Assembly: GCF_003258365.1 (NCBI RefSeq)
Contig: NZ_QHKM01000012.1
Coordinates: 1 to 64,000, forward strand
DNA from: Hymenobacter edaphi
Lineage (GTDB): Bacteria > Bacteroidota > Bacteroidia > Cytophagales > Hymenobacteraceae
DNA: 64,000 nt
Direction of reading: 5' to 3'
Position 1 is the first letter of the stretch. Every line of letters begins with the position of its first letter. Shown in pieces: positions 9,001 through 16,892 of this stretch. The notes below the pieces were generated by a model. The model worked only from the letters and a program-made list of their open reading frames with translations. It was not told the origin of the DNA and searched no databases. Position numbers and translations under genes: made by a program.

Positions 9001-12000
9001 GTAACGTACACGGCACCGGGCTCGGGCTCCATTCAGGCGCTGTCGCAAATCAGCACTTCCTCCAACGAAGGCAGCAGCACGGCCAACAACTCCGCTTCGG
9101 CGACAACTACTTTCACCGAACTAGCCGACGTGGCTGTGGCCGTAACGGCACCGGTGTCGCTGAACCAGAACAGCAATTCCAGCACCTCAATCGTATTCAC
9201 CAACAACGGCCCTTCGAACGCCGACGGCATCACCCGCTCGGTGGTGCTGACGACGGCCACGCTGACCAACGTCACAGCCTCGAACGGCGGCACCGTGGTG
9301 CGTAACGCGGGCAGTAACACTTACACCATTACCTGGGCGTCGCCTACTACGCTGACCAGCGGGCAGAGCATCACCGAAACGGTGAACTTCCGTACGGCCA
9401 ATCCGGCTGTTGAGTTTGCCGTTACGGCCACCATCGGCACCAGCACCGACGAGGGCGGCGCCACGGCTAACAACACGGCCACCCGTATCGTCAACGACAA
9501 CCAGCGGGCCGATGTGACAACCAGCTTCCAGACGGGCGGTACGACCATCAGCGCCGGGCAGGCTACGGGCAACTACACCGTGCGCTACCTGAACAACGGC
9601 CCGGATCCGGCCCTGAACGTGACGCGCCGCGTAACGCTGCCCACCGGGGCTACGCTGTCGGCCGCGCAGGAAGCGGCCCTGCCCAGCGGTGCCTCCTTCA
9701 ACAACGGCGTCATCGATTTCGGCACGCTGGCCTTCCTCAATGCCAGTGCTACGTCCGACGTCACGTTCAGCTTCACCGCGCCGACCACGACCGGGGCGGG
9801 CAGCCTGGTGAGCAACACCAGCATGAGCACGCGGCAGAATACCACCACCAACCAGCCGGATCAGGCCACGCTGAACGTAACCACCGCCGCCGCCGCCGAT
9901 GCCTACGTAACCCTGAGCGGCCCGACGTCGGTGACGGCGGGCGGCACGGTGAACCTGACGGCCACCTTCGGCAACAACGGCCCGTCGGACGCGGCCGTGA
10001 CCAACCGCACGGTAACGCTGCCGGCCGGCGTGACCAACATCGTGGCGTCCGGCGGCACCATCAACGGCACCGTCATCACCTACGGCGCGGCCACGGTGGG
10101 CAACGGCGTCGCCACGGGCTTCGGCATCAGCTACACGGCGCCCACCACGGGCTCGGTAACGGCGCAGGGCTCGGTGACGACCAGCACCAACCAGGCTGGC
10201 CGCACCGCCAATGACACCAACTCGCTGACGACGACCGTTACGGAAGTCGCCGATGTGACCACCACGCTCACCGGTCCGGCCTCGGCGGTGCAGGGCCAAA
10301 CGGCGGGCCCGTACACGGTCACGTTCATCAATAACGGTCCCTCGGCCGCCAGCAACGTGACGCGCCGCGTGACGCTGCCCGCCGGTGCCACCGTCACGGC
10401 GGCTCAGCTGCCCGGCGGTGCCACCTTCGCCACCACCGGCAGCGGCAGCAGCGCCGTCACCACCATCGACTTCGGCACGCTGACCTCGCTGGCCTCGGGT
10501 ACGGCCAACCAGACCCAGCTGCAGTTCCGCTTTACGGCCCCCGACTACGCCAGCAACAACGCCCCGCTGACCAGCACGGTGGGCACCGGCACCGGCCAGG
10601 GCGCCAATGCCGCCGCCGACCAGGCCACGCTCAGCCTGACGCTGGAAGCCGCCGCCGACGTGGTACTCGCCGTGTCGGCCCCGGCTTCGGTGCAGGCCAC
10701 GCTGAACCCGGCCAGCCCGGCGACGTTTGCCTACCAATTCTCGCTGACCAACAACGGCCCGGCCTTCGCCAGCAACGTTGCCACCTCGGCGCAGCTGGCG
10801 CGCGGCCTGCGCCCCTCGGGCTCCCTGCCCGAAGGCGCCGCCTACAACCCGGAAACCGGCGTGCTCACCCTGCCCACGGTGGCTACGGTGTACGCCAACG
10901 CGGCGCCCCTCGTCTACACCGTCAATTTCCTGGTGCCGAGCAGCAACTACGCCTACTCGGCCCCGACCAATGGCAGCGGTACGCCCACGGTAGTGCCCCT
11001 GCCGGCCACCGGCAATGCCGCGGCCCAGACCGTCGACCCGACCGCGGGCAACAACACCAACCGCGTGGCCAACGTGACGGTGACCATGCCGGCGGGCGCC
11101 TGCGGCGGCAACTCCTTCAACGGCACGGCCACCACGCAGGGCCTGTACGCGGAGTACTACAGCGGCGACTTCTCCGGCTCCAACGACCCGGCCTTCTTCA
11201 CCAGCAACGCGCCCCGCTTCGCCCGCACCGAAAGCACCGTCAGCTTCTCCGACAACCTGCGCAGCGGCTACAGCACCTGGGGCGAAACCGGGGCCAACGC
11301 CGCCACGGTGCAGCCCGTGAACCTGAGCGCGCGCTACCGCGGCTACCTCATCATCCAGAACGCGGGTAACTACACCTTCACCCTGGGCAGCGACGACGCC
11401 TCGTACCTGTGGGTGGGCAACCGCGCCCAGGACAGCCCGCTGAACACCAGCCGGGCCCAGGTAAACAACGGCGGCTCGCACGGCGTGGTCAACGTCAGCA
11501 GCGCCCCGATCTACCTGAATGCCGGCTCCTACCCGGTGGTTATCCTCTACGGCCAGGGCAACGGCGGCACCGAGCTGCGCTTCGAGTACTCCGGCCCCGA
11601 TACCAACGGCAGCAGCGTGCTGGTGCCGGCTTCGGCGCTGTGCTCCCGCTCGTTTATCGGCGCGCCGCTGCCGGTGGAGCTGACGCTGTTTACGGCCCGC
11701 GCCCAGGAGCGCGACGCCCTGCTGAACTGGACCACGGCCCAGGAGAAAAACAACGCCCGCTTCGAGGTGGAACGCTCCCTGGACGGCCGCCGCTTTGAGA
11801 AGGTGGCGGAAGTAGCCGGTCGTGGCACCAGCACGGTGCAGCAGCAGTACCGCTACACCGAAACCGGCGCGGCCCGCTTCGGCACCCGCCTTTACTACCG
11901 CCTCAAGCAGGTAGATTTCGACGGCACCAGCGCCTACAGCGACGTGCGCGCCGTGGAGTTCAAGGCCGTGGCGGCCGTGGCTTACCTCGCGCCGAACCCG

Positions 12001-12216
12001 AGCACGGAAACCACCACGCTCGACCTCACCGCCCTGCCGGCGGGCCGCTACCGCATCAGCCTGCACGACGTGCAGGGCCGGGTGCTACGCGGCTTCGAGC
12101 AGGAAGGCGGCACGGCCGCGGCCCTCGACGTACGCGCCCTGCCCGCGGGCGTGTACGTGGTGCGGGTGCGCAGCGGCGAGTACCTGACCACGCTGCGCCT
12201 GGTGAAGCACAACTAA
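6097..12216 (+). CDS. Giant T9SS-secreted adhesin with DUF11 repeats, Gly-rich domain and PA14 domain
   Basis: This is 2039 residues. A signal peptide (ITCLVLLWLSALSIRAQAQA) leads to nine DUF11-like beta-sandwich modules of about 125 residues, each opening ADV or ADA. Two come first (residues 26-280) and seven after a Gly-rich block (about 458-714). A PA14/GLEYA-like domain follows (about 1680-1848, GLYAEYYSGDF and YTFTLGSDDASYLWV). Then comes a fibronectin-like segment (LPVELTLFTARAQERDALLNW) and a type A sorting domain (from about 1964, APNPSTETTTLDL to VVRVRSGEYLTTLRLVK). The type IX system should carry it to the cell surface. The PA14 part suggests glycan binding; the DUF11 array is probably a stalk. 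The ATG at 6097 gives the signal peptide. Confidence 0.85.
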   Translation: MGKTVRITCLVLLWLSALSIRAQAQADVATSLSGAATAPAGSTVTYTLSVANGSGNQADGVSPQLRFTGVVPTNVSISNQGTINGSGVVTFPSLSIGGGGTFQPTVRFTMPASGSVSATASSTATTTDPNAANNNGSAAAAQITTSATQVADVVTSIGGPNVASAGRSVTYQVVVTNYGPSTATGVTAQLTLTGSPTGITVSSGSVSGNIVTLTAPGSLANGASTAYTVRFTMPAGGNVTGRVTAASTTANGDPAADNNNGNAPGSNIQTTLVTQTASELCAAPGSDGTTTTAANQLLNTYYPGQGSPAAGTSTLTVGSPSGSNVLLRAGDLIMIMQMQGADISTTNSTAYGSGSTSGYGRGTLGTNLTAGQYEYRIVQTVSGSTVTLTTPLTYSYQDADATGSAGQRRYQVIRVPQYQALTLGATLTAPRWNGRTGGVLALDVAGTFDFNGNIIDLSGRGFRGGAGRGLTGSGTAGLSANDFLTLATLATNASKGEGIAGTPRYVNNGGSLLDTGVEGYPGGSYGRGAPGNAGGGGTDGRPTANDENTGGGGGANAGVGGFGGNAWNSNLPSGGVGGGAFTQASPSRLIMGGGGGAGTTNNSTGTPGSGFASSGGAGGGIVILRATAVSSSGTINVDGETMGYVPDNDGSGGGGGGGSVLVLANNSLGNVRITVRGGRGGTNNGGGAPHGPGGGGSAGVIYVSSTAAGSSSETPGNNGVTAGNNAYGATAGGSSIVASKIDVTPSETTNTPSGANCVADVTTTLIGFTNLAAGQPVAAFEVTFSNNGPNVAQQVTRRVVLPTGATLTAAQQAALPSGATYAGGVIDFGTLITLASGAGDTYQFTFTAPDTPGTGSISSLVTTTTNQGSDAAPNQATLNVTVSTAADVFTTVVAPASATAGSTVSVTATFGNNGPQQATGVTQRLLLQAGVSNVVAPGGTISGNPGGLYTITYQTNGTLEPNTSAQYNVTYTAPGSGSIQALSQISTSSNEGSSTANNSASATTTFTELADVAVAVTAPVSLNQNSNSSTSIVFTNNGPSNADGITRSVVLTTATLTNVTASNGGTVVRNAGSNTYTITWASPTTLTSGQSITETVNFRTANPAVEFAVTATIGTSTDEGGATANNTATRIVNDNQRADVTTSFQTGGTTISAGQATGNYTVRYLNNGPDPALNVTRRVTLPTGATLSAAQEAALPSGASFNNGVIDFGTLAFLNASATSDVTFSFTAPTTTGAGSLVSNTSMSTRQNTTTNQPDQATLNVTTAAAADAYVTLSGPTSVTAGGTVNLTATFGNNGPSDAAVTNRTVTLPAGVTNIVASGGTINGTVITYGAATVGNGVATGFGISYTAPTTGSVTAQGSVTTSTNQAGRTANDTNSLTTTVTEVADVTTTLTGPASAVQGQTAGPYTVTFINNGPSAASNVTRRVTLPAGATVTAAQLPGGATFATTGSGSSAVTTIDFGTLTSLASGTANQTQLQFRFTAPDYASNNAPLTSTVGTGTGQGANAAADQATLSLTLEAAADVVLAVSAPASVQATLNPASPATFAYQFSLTNNGPAFASNVATSAQLARGLRPSGSLPEGAAYNPETGVLTLPTVATVYANAAPLVYTVNFLVPSSNYAYSAPTNGSGTPTVVPLPATGNAAAQTVDPTAGNNTNRVANVTVTMPAGACGGNSFNGTATTQGLYAEYYSGDFSGSNDPAFFTSNAPRFARTESTVSFSDNLRSGYSTWGETGANAATVQPVNLSARYRGYLIIQNAGNYTFTLGSDDASYLWVGNRAQDSPLNTSRAQVNNGGSHGVVNVSSAPIYLNAGSYPVVILYGQGNGGTELRFEYSGPDTNGSSVLVPASALCSRSFIGAPLPVELTLFTARAQERDALLNWTTAQEKNNARFEVERSLDGRRFEKVAEVAGRGTSTVQQQYRYTETGAARFGTRLYYRLKQVDFDGTSAYSDVRAVEFKAVAAVAYLAPNPSTETTTLDLTALPAGRYRISLHDVQGRVLRGFEQEGGTAAALDVRALPAGVYVVRVRSGEYLTTLRLVKHN

Positions 12217-12234
12217 TTCCCGTCCGCAGTCCTC

Positions 12235-12299
12235 GCGGCGCCGGCCCGGCAAGTGTCTCCCGTTACGCGGAGCGCTTGCCGGCGCCGGCGCCGCTTTTT
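12235..12299 (+). terminator. Strong terminator after the adhesin gene
   Basis: A 19-nt arm (12235-12253) pairs with 12275-12294 with one bulge; the right arm reads CTTGCCGGCGCCGGCGCCGC. It is followed directly by TTTTT. It begins 19 bp after the adhesin stop codon, as expected for an intrinsic terminator of a very long transcript. Confidence 0.85.
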
Positions 12300-12647
12300 G
12301 GGGGCTACCGGGCCAGCGGCCGCGTACCAGCCGGCGCTGGCCAATACGCGGCCGCCGGCCCGGGCCCAGTCGCCGGCCGCTGAAGCCGGCCAACGGCGGC
12401 TGGCGCCCGCCTCCCGGGGCACTGGCGCTACGCAACGGGCGCGGCAGACCCGGGCGGTGCCTGCGGGCCGCGGAGGCCGCTACGCCCCCGCGGTGGCCCC
12501 AGGCCGAAGCCCTGCCCGGGGCCACCGCGGGAACTGCAGGGCAGAAGCGCCCGGCCGAGCGTAACCGACTGCGCCGGGCGGGCCGGCGTGCGCGGCAGCC
12601 GGGCCAGCGGCGGGGCCGGTTGTCCTATTGCCGACCCGTCCGGGCAC
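12300..12647. other. Gene-free GC-rich stretch, nothing recognised
   Basis: The open frames here are of the kind that occur by chance in very GC-rich DNA. None shows a signal peptide, a promoter word or a recognisable motif. I see no repeat with a second copy in this window. It may be decayed sequence between two convergent units. Confidence 0.5.
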
Positions 12648-12679
12648 AATAAAAAAAGCCCGCCGGGAAGGCGGGCTTT
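12648..12679 (-). terminator. Terminator of the rplU-rpmA operon
   Basis: On the minus strand AAAGCCCGCC (12679-12670) pairs with GGCGGGCTTT (12664-12655) around a 5-nt loop and runs into a T tract (12657-12648). It lies 25 bp beyond the rpmA stop, on the correct side. Confidence 0.9.
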
Positions 12680-12704
12680 CTTATGCTTGGGGAGGCGGAG
12701 CTAC

Positions 12705-12983
12705 TTAAGCAGCAACTTCCTCGGCAGCGGCGGCCGGAACCACCGTCACGAACGAACGGTCTTTGCGGCCCTTGCGGAACTGCACCGTGCCGTCAATCAG
12801 GGCGAACAGGGTGTGGTCTTTGCCGATACCCACGTTCTGGCCGGGGTGGTGCTTGGTACCGCGCTGACGCACGATTACGTTGCCGGCAATGGCCAGCTGA
12901 CCACCGTAAAGTTTTACGCCGAGACGCTTAGCATGCGATTCGCGGCCGTTGTTGGAAGAGCCTACGCCTTTCTTGTGTGCCAT
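12705..12983 (-). CDS. rpmA: 50S ribosomal protein L27
   Basis: This is 92 residues with the L27 signature [16 protein letters not shown] at the N-terminus and [21 protein letters not shown] in the core. L27 lies at the peptidyl-transferase centre, where its N-terminal tail reaches the P-site tRNA. Unlike Firmicutes L27 there is no cleaved N-terminal prepeptide, because the mature AHKK start is encoded directly. It has a normal core and an Ala/Glu-rich C-terminus. It follows rplU on the same strand, the standard L21-L27 pair, with a 99-bp spacer almost filled by an inverted repeat. Confidence 0.97.
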   Translation of the reverse strand: MAHKKGVGSSNNGRESHAKRLGVKLYGGQLAIAGNVIVRQRGTKHHPGQNVGIGKDHTLFALIDGTVQFRKGRKDRSFVTVVPAAAAEEVAA

Positions 12984-12995
12984 GGTATTTAGAAG

Positions 12996-13080
12996 AGTTG
13001 TCGGTGGGTAGTTGTCGGTTGTCAGTCTGGTTTACCAGCGCCTCGCGGCCCTGACAACTGACAACTCAGGACTGACAACT
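12996..13080. repeat. Inverted repeat of the word GTTGTC between rplU and rpmA
   Basis: The arms are 12996-13025 and 13051-13080. The reverse complement of the right arm matches the left at 24 of 30 positions. The arms repeat AGTTGTC and GTTGTCAG. The element begins 2 bp after the rplU stop and ends 12 bp before the rpmA start, so any hairpin forms inside the mRNA of a two-gene ribosomal operon. Confidence 0.65.
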
Positions 13081-13082
13081 AA

Positions 13083-13391
13083 TTAACCGATGCTGTTGAT
13101 CATTACTTTGGTGTAGTCCTGGCGGTGCGTGTTGAGCTTCTTGTAGCCCTTACGACGCTTCTTCTTGAAGACAATCACCTTATCGCCGCGCACGTGGCCG
13201 AGGATGGTGCCTTTCACTTTGATGTCCGACAGAAACGGGGCGCCCACGCTCAGGGTGCCGTTGTTATCGGTCAGCAGTACATTGCCCAGCTCTACTTCGT
13301 CGCCGACGTTGCCGGCCAGTTTGTGGGCGTACACAAATTTATTGGCTTCGACTTTCGTCTGCTTGCCGGCTATGTCTACAATTGCGTACAT
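13083..13391 (-). CDS. rplU: 50S ribosomal protein L21
   Basis: This is 102 residues with the L21 fold signature: MYAIVDIAGKQTKVEANKF at the start, DEVELGNVLLTDN in the middle, and VIVFKKKRRKGYKKLNTHRQ, the basic 23S-binding signature, near the end. It binds 23S rRNA in the large subunit. It is the first gene of the rplU-rpmA operon. A good promoter lies 33 bp upstream of the ATG, confirming this start. Confidence 0.97.
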   Translation of the reverse strand: MYAIVDIAGKQTKVEANKFVYAHKLAGNVGDEVELGNVLLTDNNGTLSVGAPFLSDIKVKGTILGHVRGDKVIVFKKKRRKGYKKLNTHRQDYTKVMINSIG

Positions 13392-13423
13392 CGGTTCTCC
13401 GCGGGTTTTCTGAAAATGGAAGG

Positions 13424-13455
13424 CAAAAGTACGAGGTGGGTTTCACATTACCAAA
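13424..13455 (-). promoter_or_regulatory. Promoter of rplU-rpmA
   Basis: On the minus strand TTTG (13455-13452) is followed after 20 bp by TACTTTTG (13431-13424). These match the Bacteroidota -33 (TTTG) and -7 (TAnnTTTG) elements, and the spacing is within the accepted range. Transcription should start near 13417, giving a leader of about 25 nt before the rplU ATG. It is the most complete promoter in the window. Confidence 0.8.
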
Positions 13456-13546
13456 CCTAACGCGTTAATCCTCTTGTACTCGCCTGATTTTCGGCCCGGC
13501 AGACCACAGGCAGGAACGCGTTGCGCCGGTACGCGCATAGCATTTT

Positions 13547-13586
13547 TGTGGACAACTTGAATTGTTAACAGGTAAAATGTGGATAA
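13547..13586. promoter_or_regulatory. DnaA-box-like words upstream of nrdB
   Basis: TGTGGATAA at 13578-13586 is an exact reverse complement of the consensus DnaA box TTATCCACA. TGTGGACAA at 13547-13555 differs at one position. They lie in the divergent space between rplU and nrdB, about 140-180 bp upstream of the nrdB -7 element. DnaA regulates nrdAB directly in Escherichia coli, so a similar role here is plausible but not shown. Confidence 0.45.
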
Positions 13587-13724
13587 CTAGTTGCAAATGC
13601 TGGGTTATTCGCAGAAACGTTGGCTTTTGCCGGGAAATCAGCGGGGTAGCGGCCGGGCGGCGCGTAGCAAAAAAATAACAGACAAAAAAGCCCCGGGCAG
13701 CCGGGTGGCTTGGGCCGGTCGGGC

Positions 13725-13732
13725 TATCTTTG
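13725..13732 (+). promoter_or_regulatory. -7 element TATCTTTG upstream of nrdB
   Basis: This is an exact match to TAnnTTTG, 142 bp before the nrdB ATG. The leader would be about 135 nt and contains a GC-rich stretch. No convincing -33 TTTG was found at the expected spacing. Confidence 0.55.
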
Positions 13733-13873
13733 GACTTCGGTGCGGCGGCCTCGGCCGCGTTGGCGGGCGGCTGCACTGCCCCAAACAATTGCCGCGGCCG
13801 GTGGTTGCAGAGGCCCGCGCCGCCCGCCGGCGTCCTGCTTCTTTCCGACCGTTTCATCCCTGTTGCCCAGCCT

Positions 13874-14836
13874 ATGGAACCGCTGCTCGTAGAAAATCCC
13901 AACCGCTTCGTGCTCTTCCCCATTCAGCACGACGACGTGTGGCAGATGTACAAGAAAGCCGAAGCCTCCTTCTGGACGGCCGAGGAAATTGACCTCTCGC
14001 AGGACCAGAAAGACTGGGAGGCGCTCAACGACAACGAGCGGCACTTCATCTCGCACGTGCTGGCCTTCTTCGCCGCCTCCGACGGCATCGTGAACGAAAA
14101 CCTGGCCGTCAACTTCATGCAGGAGGTGCAGATGCCCGAGGCGCGCTGCTTCTACGGCTTCCAGGTGATGATGGAAAACATCCACTCGGAAACCTACTCC
14201 CTGCTGATCGATACCTACATCAAAGACCCCAAGCAGAAGGACTACCTCTTCAACGCGCTCGAAACCGTGCCGGCCGTGACCAAGAAGGGCAACTGGGCCC
14301 TGAAGTGGATCAACTCGGAAAACTTCACCGAGCGCCTGATTGCCTTTGCCGCCGTGGAGGGCATTTTCTTCTCCGGCTCGTTCTGCTCCATCTTCTGGCT
14401 GAAAAAGCGCGGCCTGATGCCGGGCCTGACCTTCTCCAACGAGCTGATCAGCCGCGACGAGGGCCTGCACTGCGACTTCGCCTGCCTGCTCTACGAGAAA
14501 TACCTCGTCAGCAAGCTGCCCGAAGCCCGGGTGCACGACATCATCCGCGACGCGGTGAACATCGAGCAGGAATTCGTGACCGACGCGCTGCCGGTAAACC
14601 TGATCGGGATGAATGCGCAGGCCATGTCGCAGTACATCGAGTTTGTGGCCGACCGCCTGCTGTTGTCGCTGGGCTACAGCAAGATCTACAACGCCACCAA
14701 TCCCTTCGACTTCATGGAAATGATTTCGCTGCAGGGCAAGACCAACTTCTTCGAGAAGCGCGTGGCCGAGTACCAGAAGGCCGGCGTGATGAGCGACCGG
14801 GACCAGAACGTCTTCTCGCTCGACGAGGACTTTTAA
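13874..14836 (+). CDS. nrdB: Class Ia ribonucleotide reductase small subunit (R2)
   Basis: This is 320 residues. It supplies the tyrosyl radical to NrdA for reduction of ribonucleotides. The di-iron ligands can be placed: Asp40 (EEIDLS), Glu101 and His104 (MENIHSETY), Glu162 ([10 protein letters not shown]), Glu196 and His199 (RDEGLHCDF). The radical Tyr is Tyr108. The C-terminal tail FSLDEDF is the peptide that docks onto the large subunit. The sequence resembles eukaryotic-type R2. The frame is open back to 13730, but the ATG at 13874 gives the normal family N-terminus. nrdA lies 2.4 kb downstream with two unrelated genes between, and a terminator follows nrdB at once. Confidence 0.95.
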   Translation: MEPLLVENPNRFVLFPIQHDDVWQMYKKAEASFWTAEEIDLSQDQKDWEALNDNERHFISHVLAFFAASDGIVNENLAVNFMQEVQMPEARCFYGFQVMMENIHSETYSLLIDTYIKDPKQKDYLFNALETVPAVTKKGNWALKWINSENFTERLIAFAAVEGIFFSGSFCSIFWLKKRGLMPGLTFSNELISRDEGLHCDFACLLYEKYLVSKLPEARVHDIIRDAVNIEQEFVTDALPVNLIGMNAQAMSQYIEFVADRLLLSLGYSKIYNATNPFDFMEMISLQGKTNFFEKRVAEYQKAGVMSDRDQNVFSLDEDF

Positions 14837-14857
14837 GCGGCGCGAACTGCCGAAAAA

Positions 14858-14891
14858 CCAAAAGCCCGCGGCCCCGGTCGCGGGCTTTTTT
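14858..14891 (+). terminator. Terminator of nrdB
   Basis: AAAGCCCGCG (14861-14870) and CGCGGGCTTT (14879-14888) form a perfect 10-bp stem with an 8-nt loop followed by a T run. It shows that nrdB is transcribed separately from nrdA. Confidence 0.9.
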
Positions 14892-14969
14892 GCGCGTCAG
14901 GCGGGCGTTGCAACACTACCGGCCGACGCACGTCGTTGGCGTATTCATCAACTGCTATTTCTTGATTCC

Positions 14970-15899
14970 ATGCTCAAAAAACTACTCCTCGGGGGCGGGC
15001 TGCTGCTCTCCGTCACGCTCACGCAGGCCCAAACGGCCACTTTCGCCACGCTGAGTGGCAAGGCCATGAGCGCCTACCAGGACAAGCGCTACGCCGAGGC
15101 GGGCAAGCTGTTCGATCAGGCCTTCAACGACAAACAGGCCCACCCCGGCGCGGGCGACTACTACAACGCGGCCTGCACCTGGGCGCTGGCCGGCAACAAA
15201 GACCAAGCCTTTCGCTACCTCGACCTGGCCACCGCGGCCGGCTGGGAAAACGTGGCCCACCTCAAGCAGGACACCGACCTGAGCAGCCTGCACGCCGACC
15301 GGCGCTGGCAGCCCATGCTCACCAAGCTGGACGCGGCCGTGGCCCGCATCCAGGCCGGCTACGACAAGCCCCTGAAGCAGCAGCTGGACTCCATCTACGC
15401 CTCCGACCAGGGCGGGCGCCAGCAGTACAACAGCATCCGGGAGAAATACGGCGAACATTCGCCCGAAATGCAGGCCCTGTGGAAGCAGATGGCCGAAACC
15501 GACGCCCGCAACCTGAAGAAAATTACTGCGCTGCTCGACCGGCACGGCTGGCCCAGCAAGGCCAAGGTGGGCAACATGGGTACCCAGACGGTGTTCCTCG
15601 TCATCCAGCACTCCGACCTGCCAACCATGCAGAAGTACTTCCCCGTGGCCCGGCAGGCCATGGAGCGGGGCGACCTGGCGAAGTCGGCCTTTGCCTTGAT
15701 GCAGGACCGGCTGCTGATGTGGCAGGGCAAGCCCCAGATCTACGGCAGCCAGCTCAGCAGCGACGCGAAAACCGGCAAAATGGCCTTCCACCCCATTGAA
15801 GACGAGGCCCACGTGGACGAGCGCCGCGCCACCATGGGCCTGGGCCCGCTGGCCGACTACGCCAAGGGCTTCGGGCTGGACTACCAGCCGAAAAAGTAA
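14970..15899 (+). CDS. Secreted TPR-like protein with C-terminal DUF6624-type domain
   Basis: This is 309 residues with a signal peptide (MLKKLLLGGGLLLSVTLTQAQ). Residues 25-130 look like tetratricopeptide helices (SAYQDKRYAEAGKLFDQAF, YYNAACTWALAGNKDQAFRYL). The C-terminal half, from YNSIREKYGEHSPEMQALW through HGWPSKAKVGNMGTQTVFLVIQHSD to DRLLMWQGKPQIYGSQL, has the conserved pattern I associate with DUF6624, whose function is unknown. It is probably periplasmic. It sits between nrdB and nrdA but is cut off from nrdB by a terminator. Confidence 0.7.
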   Translation: MLKKLLLGGGLLLSVTLTQAQTATFATLSGKAMSAYQDKRYAEAGKLFDQAFNDKQAHPGAGDYYNAACTWALAGNKDQAFRYLDLATAAGWENVAHLKQDTDLSSLHADRRWQPMLTKLDAAVARIQAGYDKPLKQQLDSIYASDQGGRQQYNSIREKYGEHSPEMQALWKQMAETDARNLKKITALLDRHGWPSKAKVGNMGTQTVFLVIQHSDLPTMQKYFPVARQAMERGDLAKSAFALMQDRLLMWQGKPQIYGSQLSSDAKTGKMAFHPIEDEAHVDERRATMGLGPLADYAKGFGLDYQPKK

Positions 15900-15934
15900 C
15901 GGCTCCTGCACCGCTTCAGAGGATGAAAATTCGG

Positions 15935-15978
15935 GGCCCCAACAAGCCGGCAGCAAGTGCCGCCGGCTTGTTGGGGCC
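15935..15978. terminator. Perfect 17-bp hairpin between two + strand genes
   Basis: The arms 15935-15951 (GGCCCCAACAAGCCGGC) and 15962-15978 are perfectly complementary, with a 10-nt loop. The hairpin begins 36 bp after the DUF6624 stop. No T tract follows, so it is either a factor-assisted terminator or a mRNA 3'-end structure. Confidence 0.65.
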
Positions 15979-16007
15979 GTGCCGGACGCCGCGGCCGGTG
16001 CCAGCGC

Positions 16008-16892
16008 ATGATCAGACGACTATTCCACCGCCTCCGCCCGCTGCTGCCCTACCTGAATATCCTGCTGGCCGGCGGCGCCTACGTGGCCAACCAGTACTTC
16101 ATTCAGGGCTTCTGCCAGCCGGTGCGCTGGGCGGCCTGGGTGCTGGCGCTCAGCACCGCGGCCTTTTTGGGGTGGCCCTGGCTGCTGCGGGCGCCGCGGG
16201 CGGTGCGGGCCACGGCCCTGCTGCTGCAGGGGCTGGCCTTTACGGTGTGCCTGTACTGCGCCTGGTTTATCGGGCTGGAATGGACCTACTACCTGCTGAG
16301 CCTGTTCATGGGCTGGCTGCTGTTTCCGCTGCTGCTGTGGGTGCCGGTGTTCTTCGGGGTGCAGCTCTGGCAGCGGATGCGCACGGCGGCGCTGCCCTAC
16401 GCCCGGCTCTGGTTTGCCCTCGGGGCGCTGGCGCCGCTGCCCGCCCAGCTCGGGGCCGAATGGCAGTACCGACAGTTCCGGGCGGCCATCCGCCAGGTGC
16501 GCATCAATCCCGACTACGACTTCCCCGGCTACACCGCGGCAATGCGGCGGGTGCTGCCGCGCAGCTACGTCACGGAGCGGGTGCTGGGGCTGCGGTTTCG
16601 CTACCACACCTACCCCAATTTCCTGGAAGACGGCTGGCGCCCGCCCCTGCACGACCCCTTGCTCACCGTGCTCATGCGGGGCGAGGTGTACTGGAGCGAC
16701 CCGCTGCACAAGCTGGGCAACGAGCGGCGGGCGCTGCTGTACCGGCTGGTCTTCCCGGAACGGCCCGTCAAGGCCGACTGTGCCTGCGCCCACGTCGGCG
16801 ATGCGCAGAGCTACCTCTACTGGCACCCGGAATGGAACCCGCCGGGCATGCCGCGCTCCTGGGCCGGGCTGGATAGCCTCCACGCCCTGTAG
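16008..16892 (+). CDS. Inner-membrane protein with four predicted helices, unknown function
   Basis: This is 294 residues. The first half has four hydrophobic segments (around residues 10-28, 40-58, 65-90 and 95-125, with Trp- and Leu-rich cores such as LLSLFMGWLLFPLLLWV). A soluble half of about 150 residues follows (EWQYRQFRAAIRQVRINPDYDFPGY onward) with a Cys pair (DCACAH) near the end. The ATG at 16008 places the first helix properly. I do not recognise the family. It lies just upstream of nrdA, but a 314-bp regulatory gap separates them. Confidence 0.6.
   Translation: MIRRLFHRLRPLLPYLNILLAGGAYVANQYFIQGFCQPVRWAAWVLALSTAAFLGWPWLLRAPRAVRATALLLQGLAFTVCLYCAWFIGLEWTYYLLSLFMGWLLFPLLLWVPVFFGVQLWQRMRTAALPYARLWFALGALAPLPAQLGAEWQYRQFRAAIRQVRINPDYDFPGYTAAMRRVLPRSYVTERVLGLRFRYHTYPNFLEDGWRPPLHDPLLTVLMRGEVYWSDPLHKLGNERRALLYRLVFPERPVKADCACAHVGDAQSYLYWHPEWNPPGMPRSWAGLDSLHAL

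Noticed and set aside
6238-12066. Long minus-strand frames antisense to the adhesin gene
   Set aside because: Their composition mirrors the repeats of the plus-strand protein, and no start, promoter or domain was seen. The plus strand encodes a coherent multi-domain protein.
12253-12564. Small plus-strand gene after the adhesin
   Set aside because: It starts in the loop of the adhesin terminator, is Arg/Ala/Pro-rich without structure, and has no promoter word.
13456-13873. Replication origin
   Set aside because: Only two DnaA-like words and no dnaA, dnaN, AT-rich unwinding region or box cluster. The words are better read as possible regulation of nrdB.
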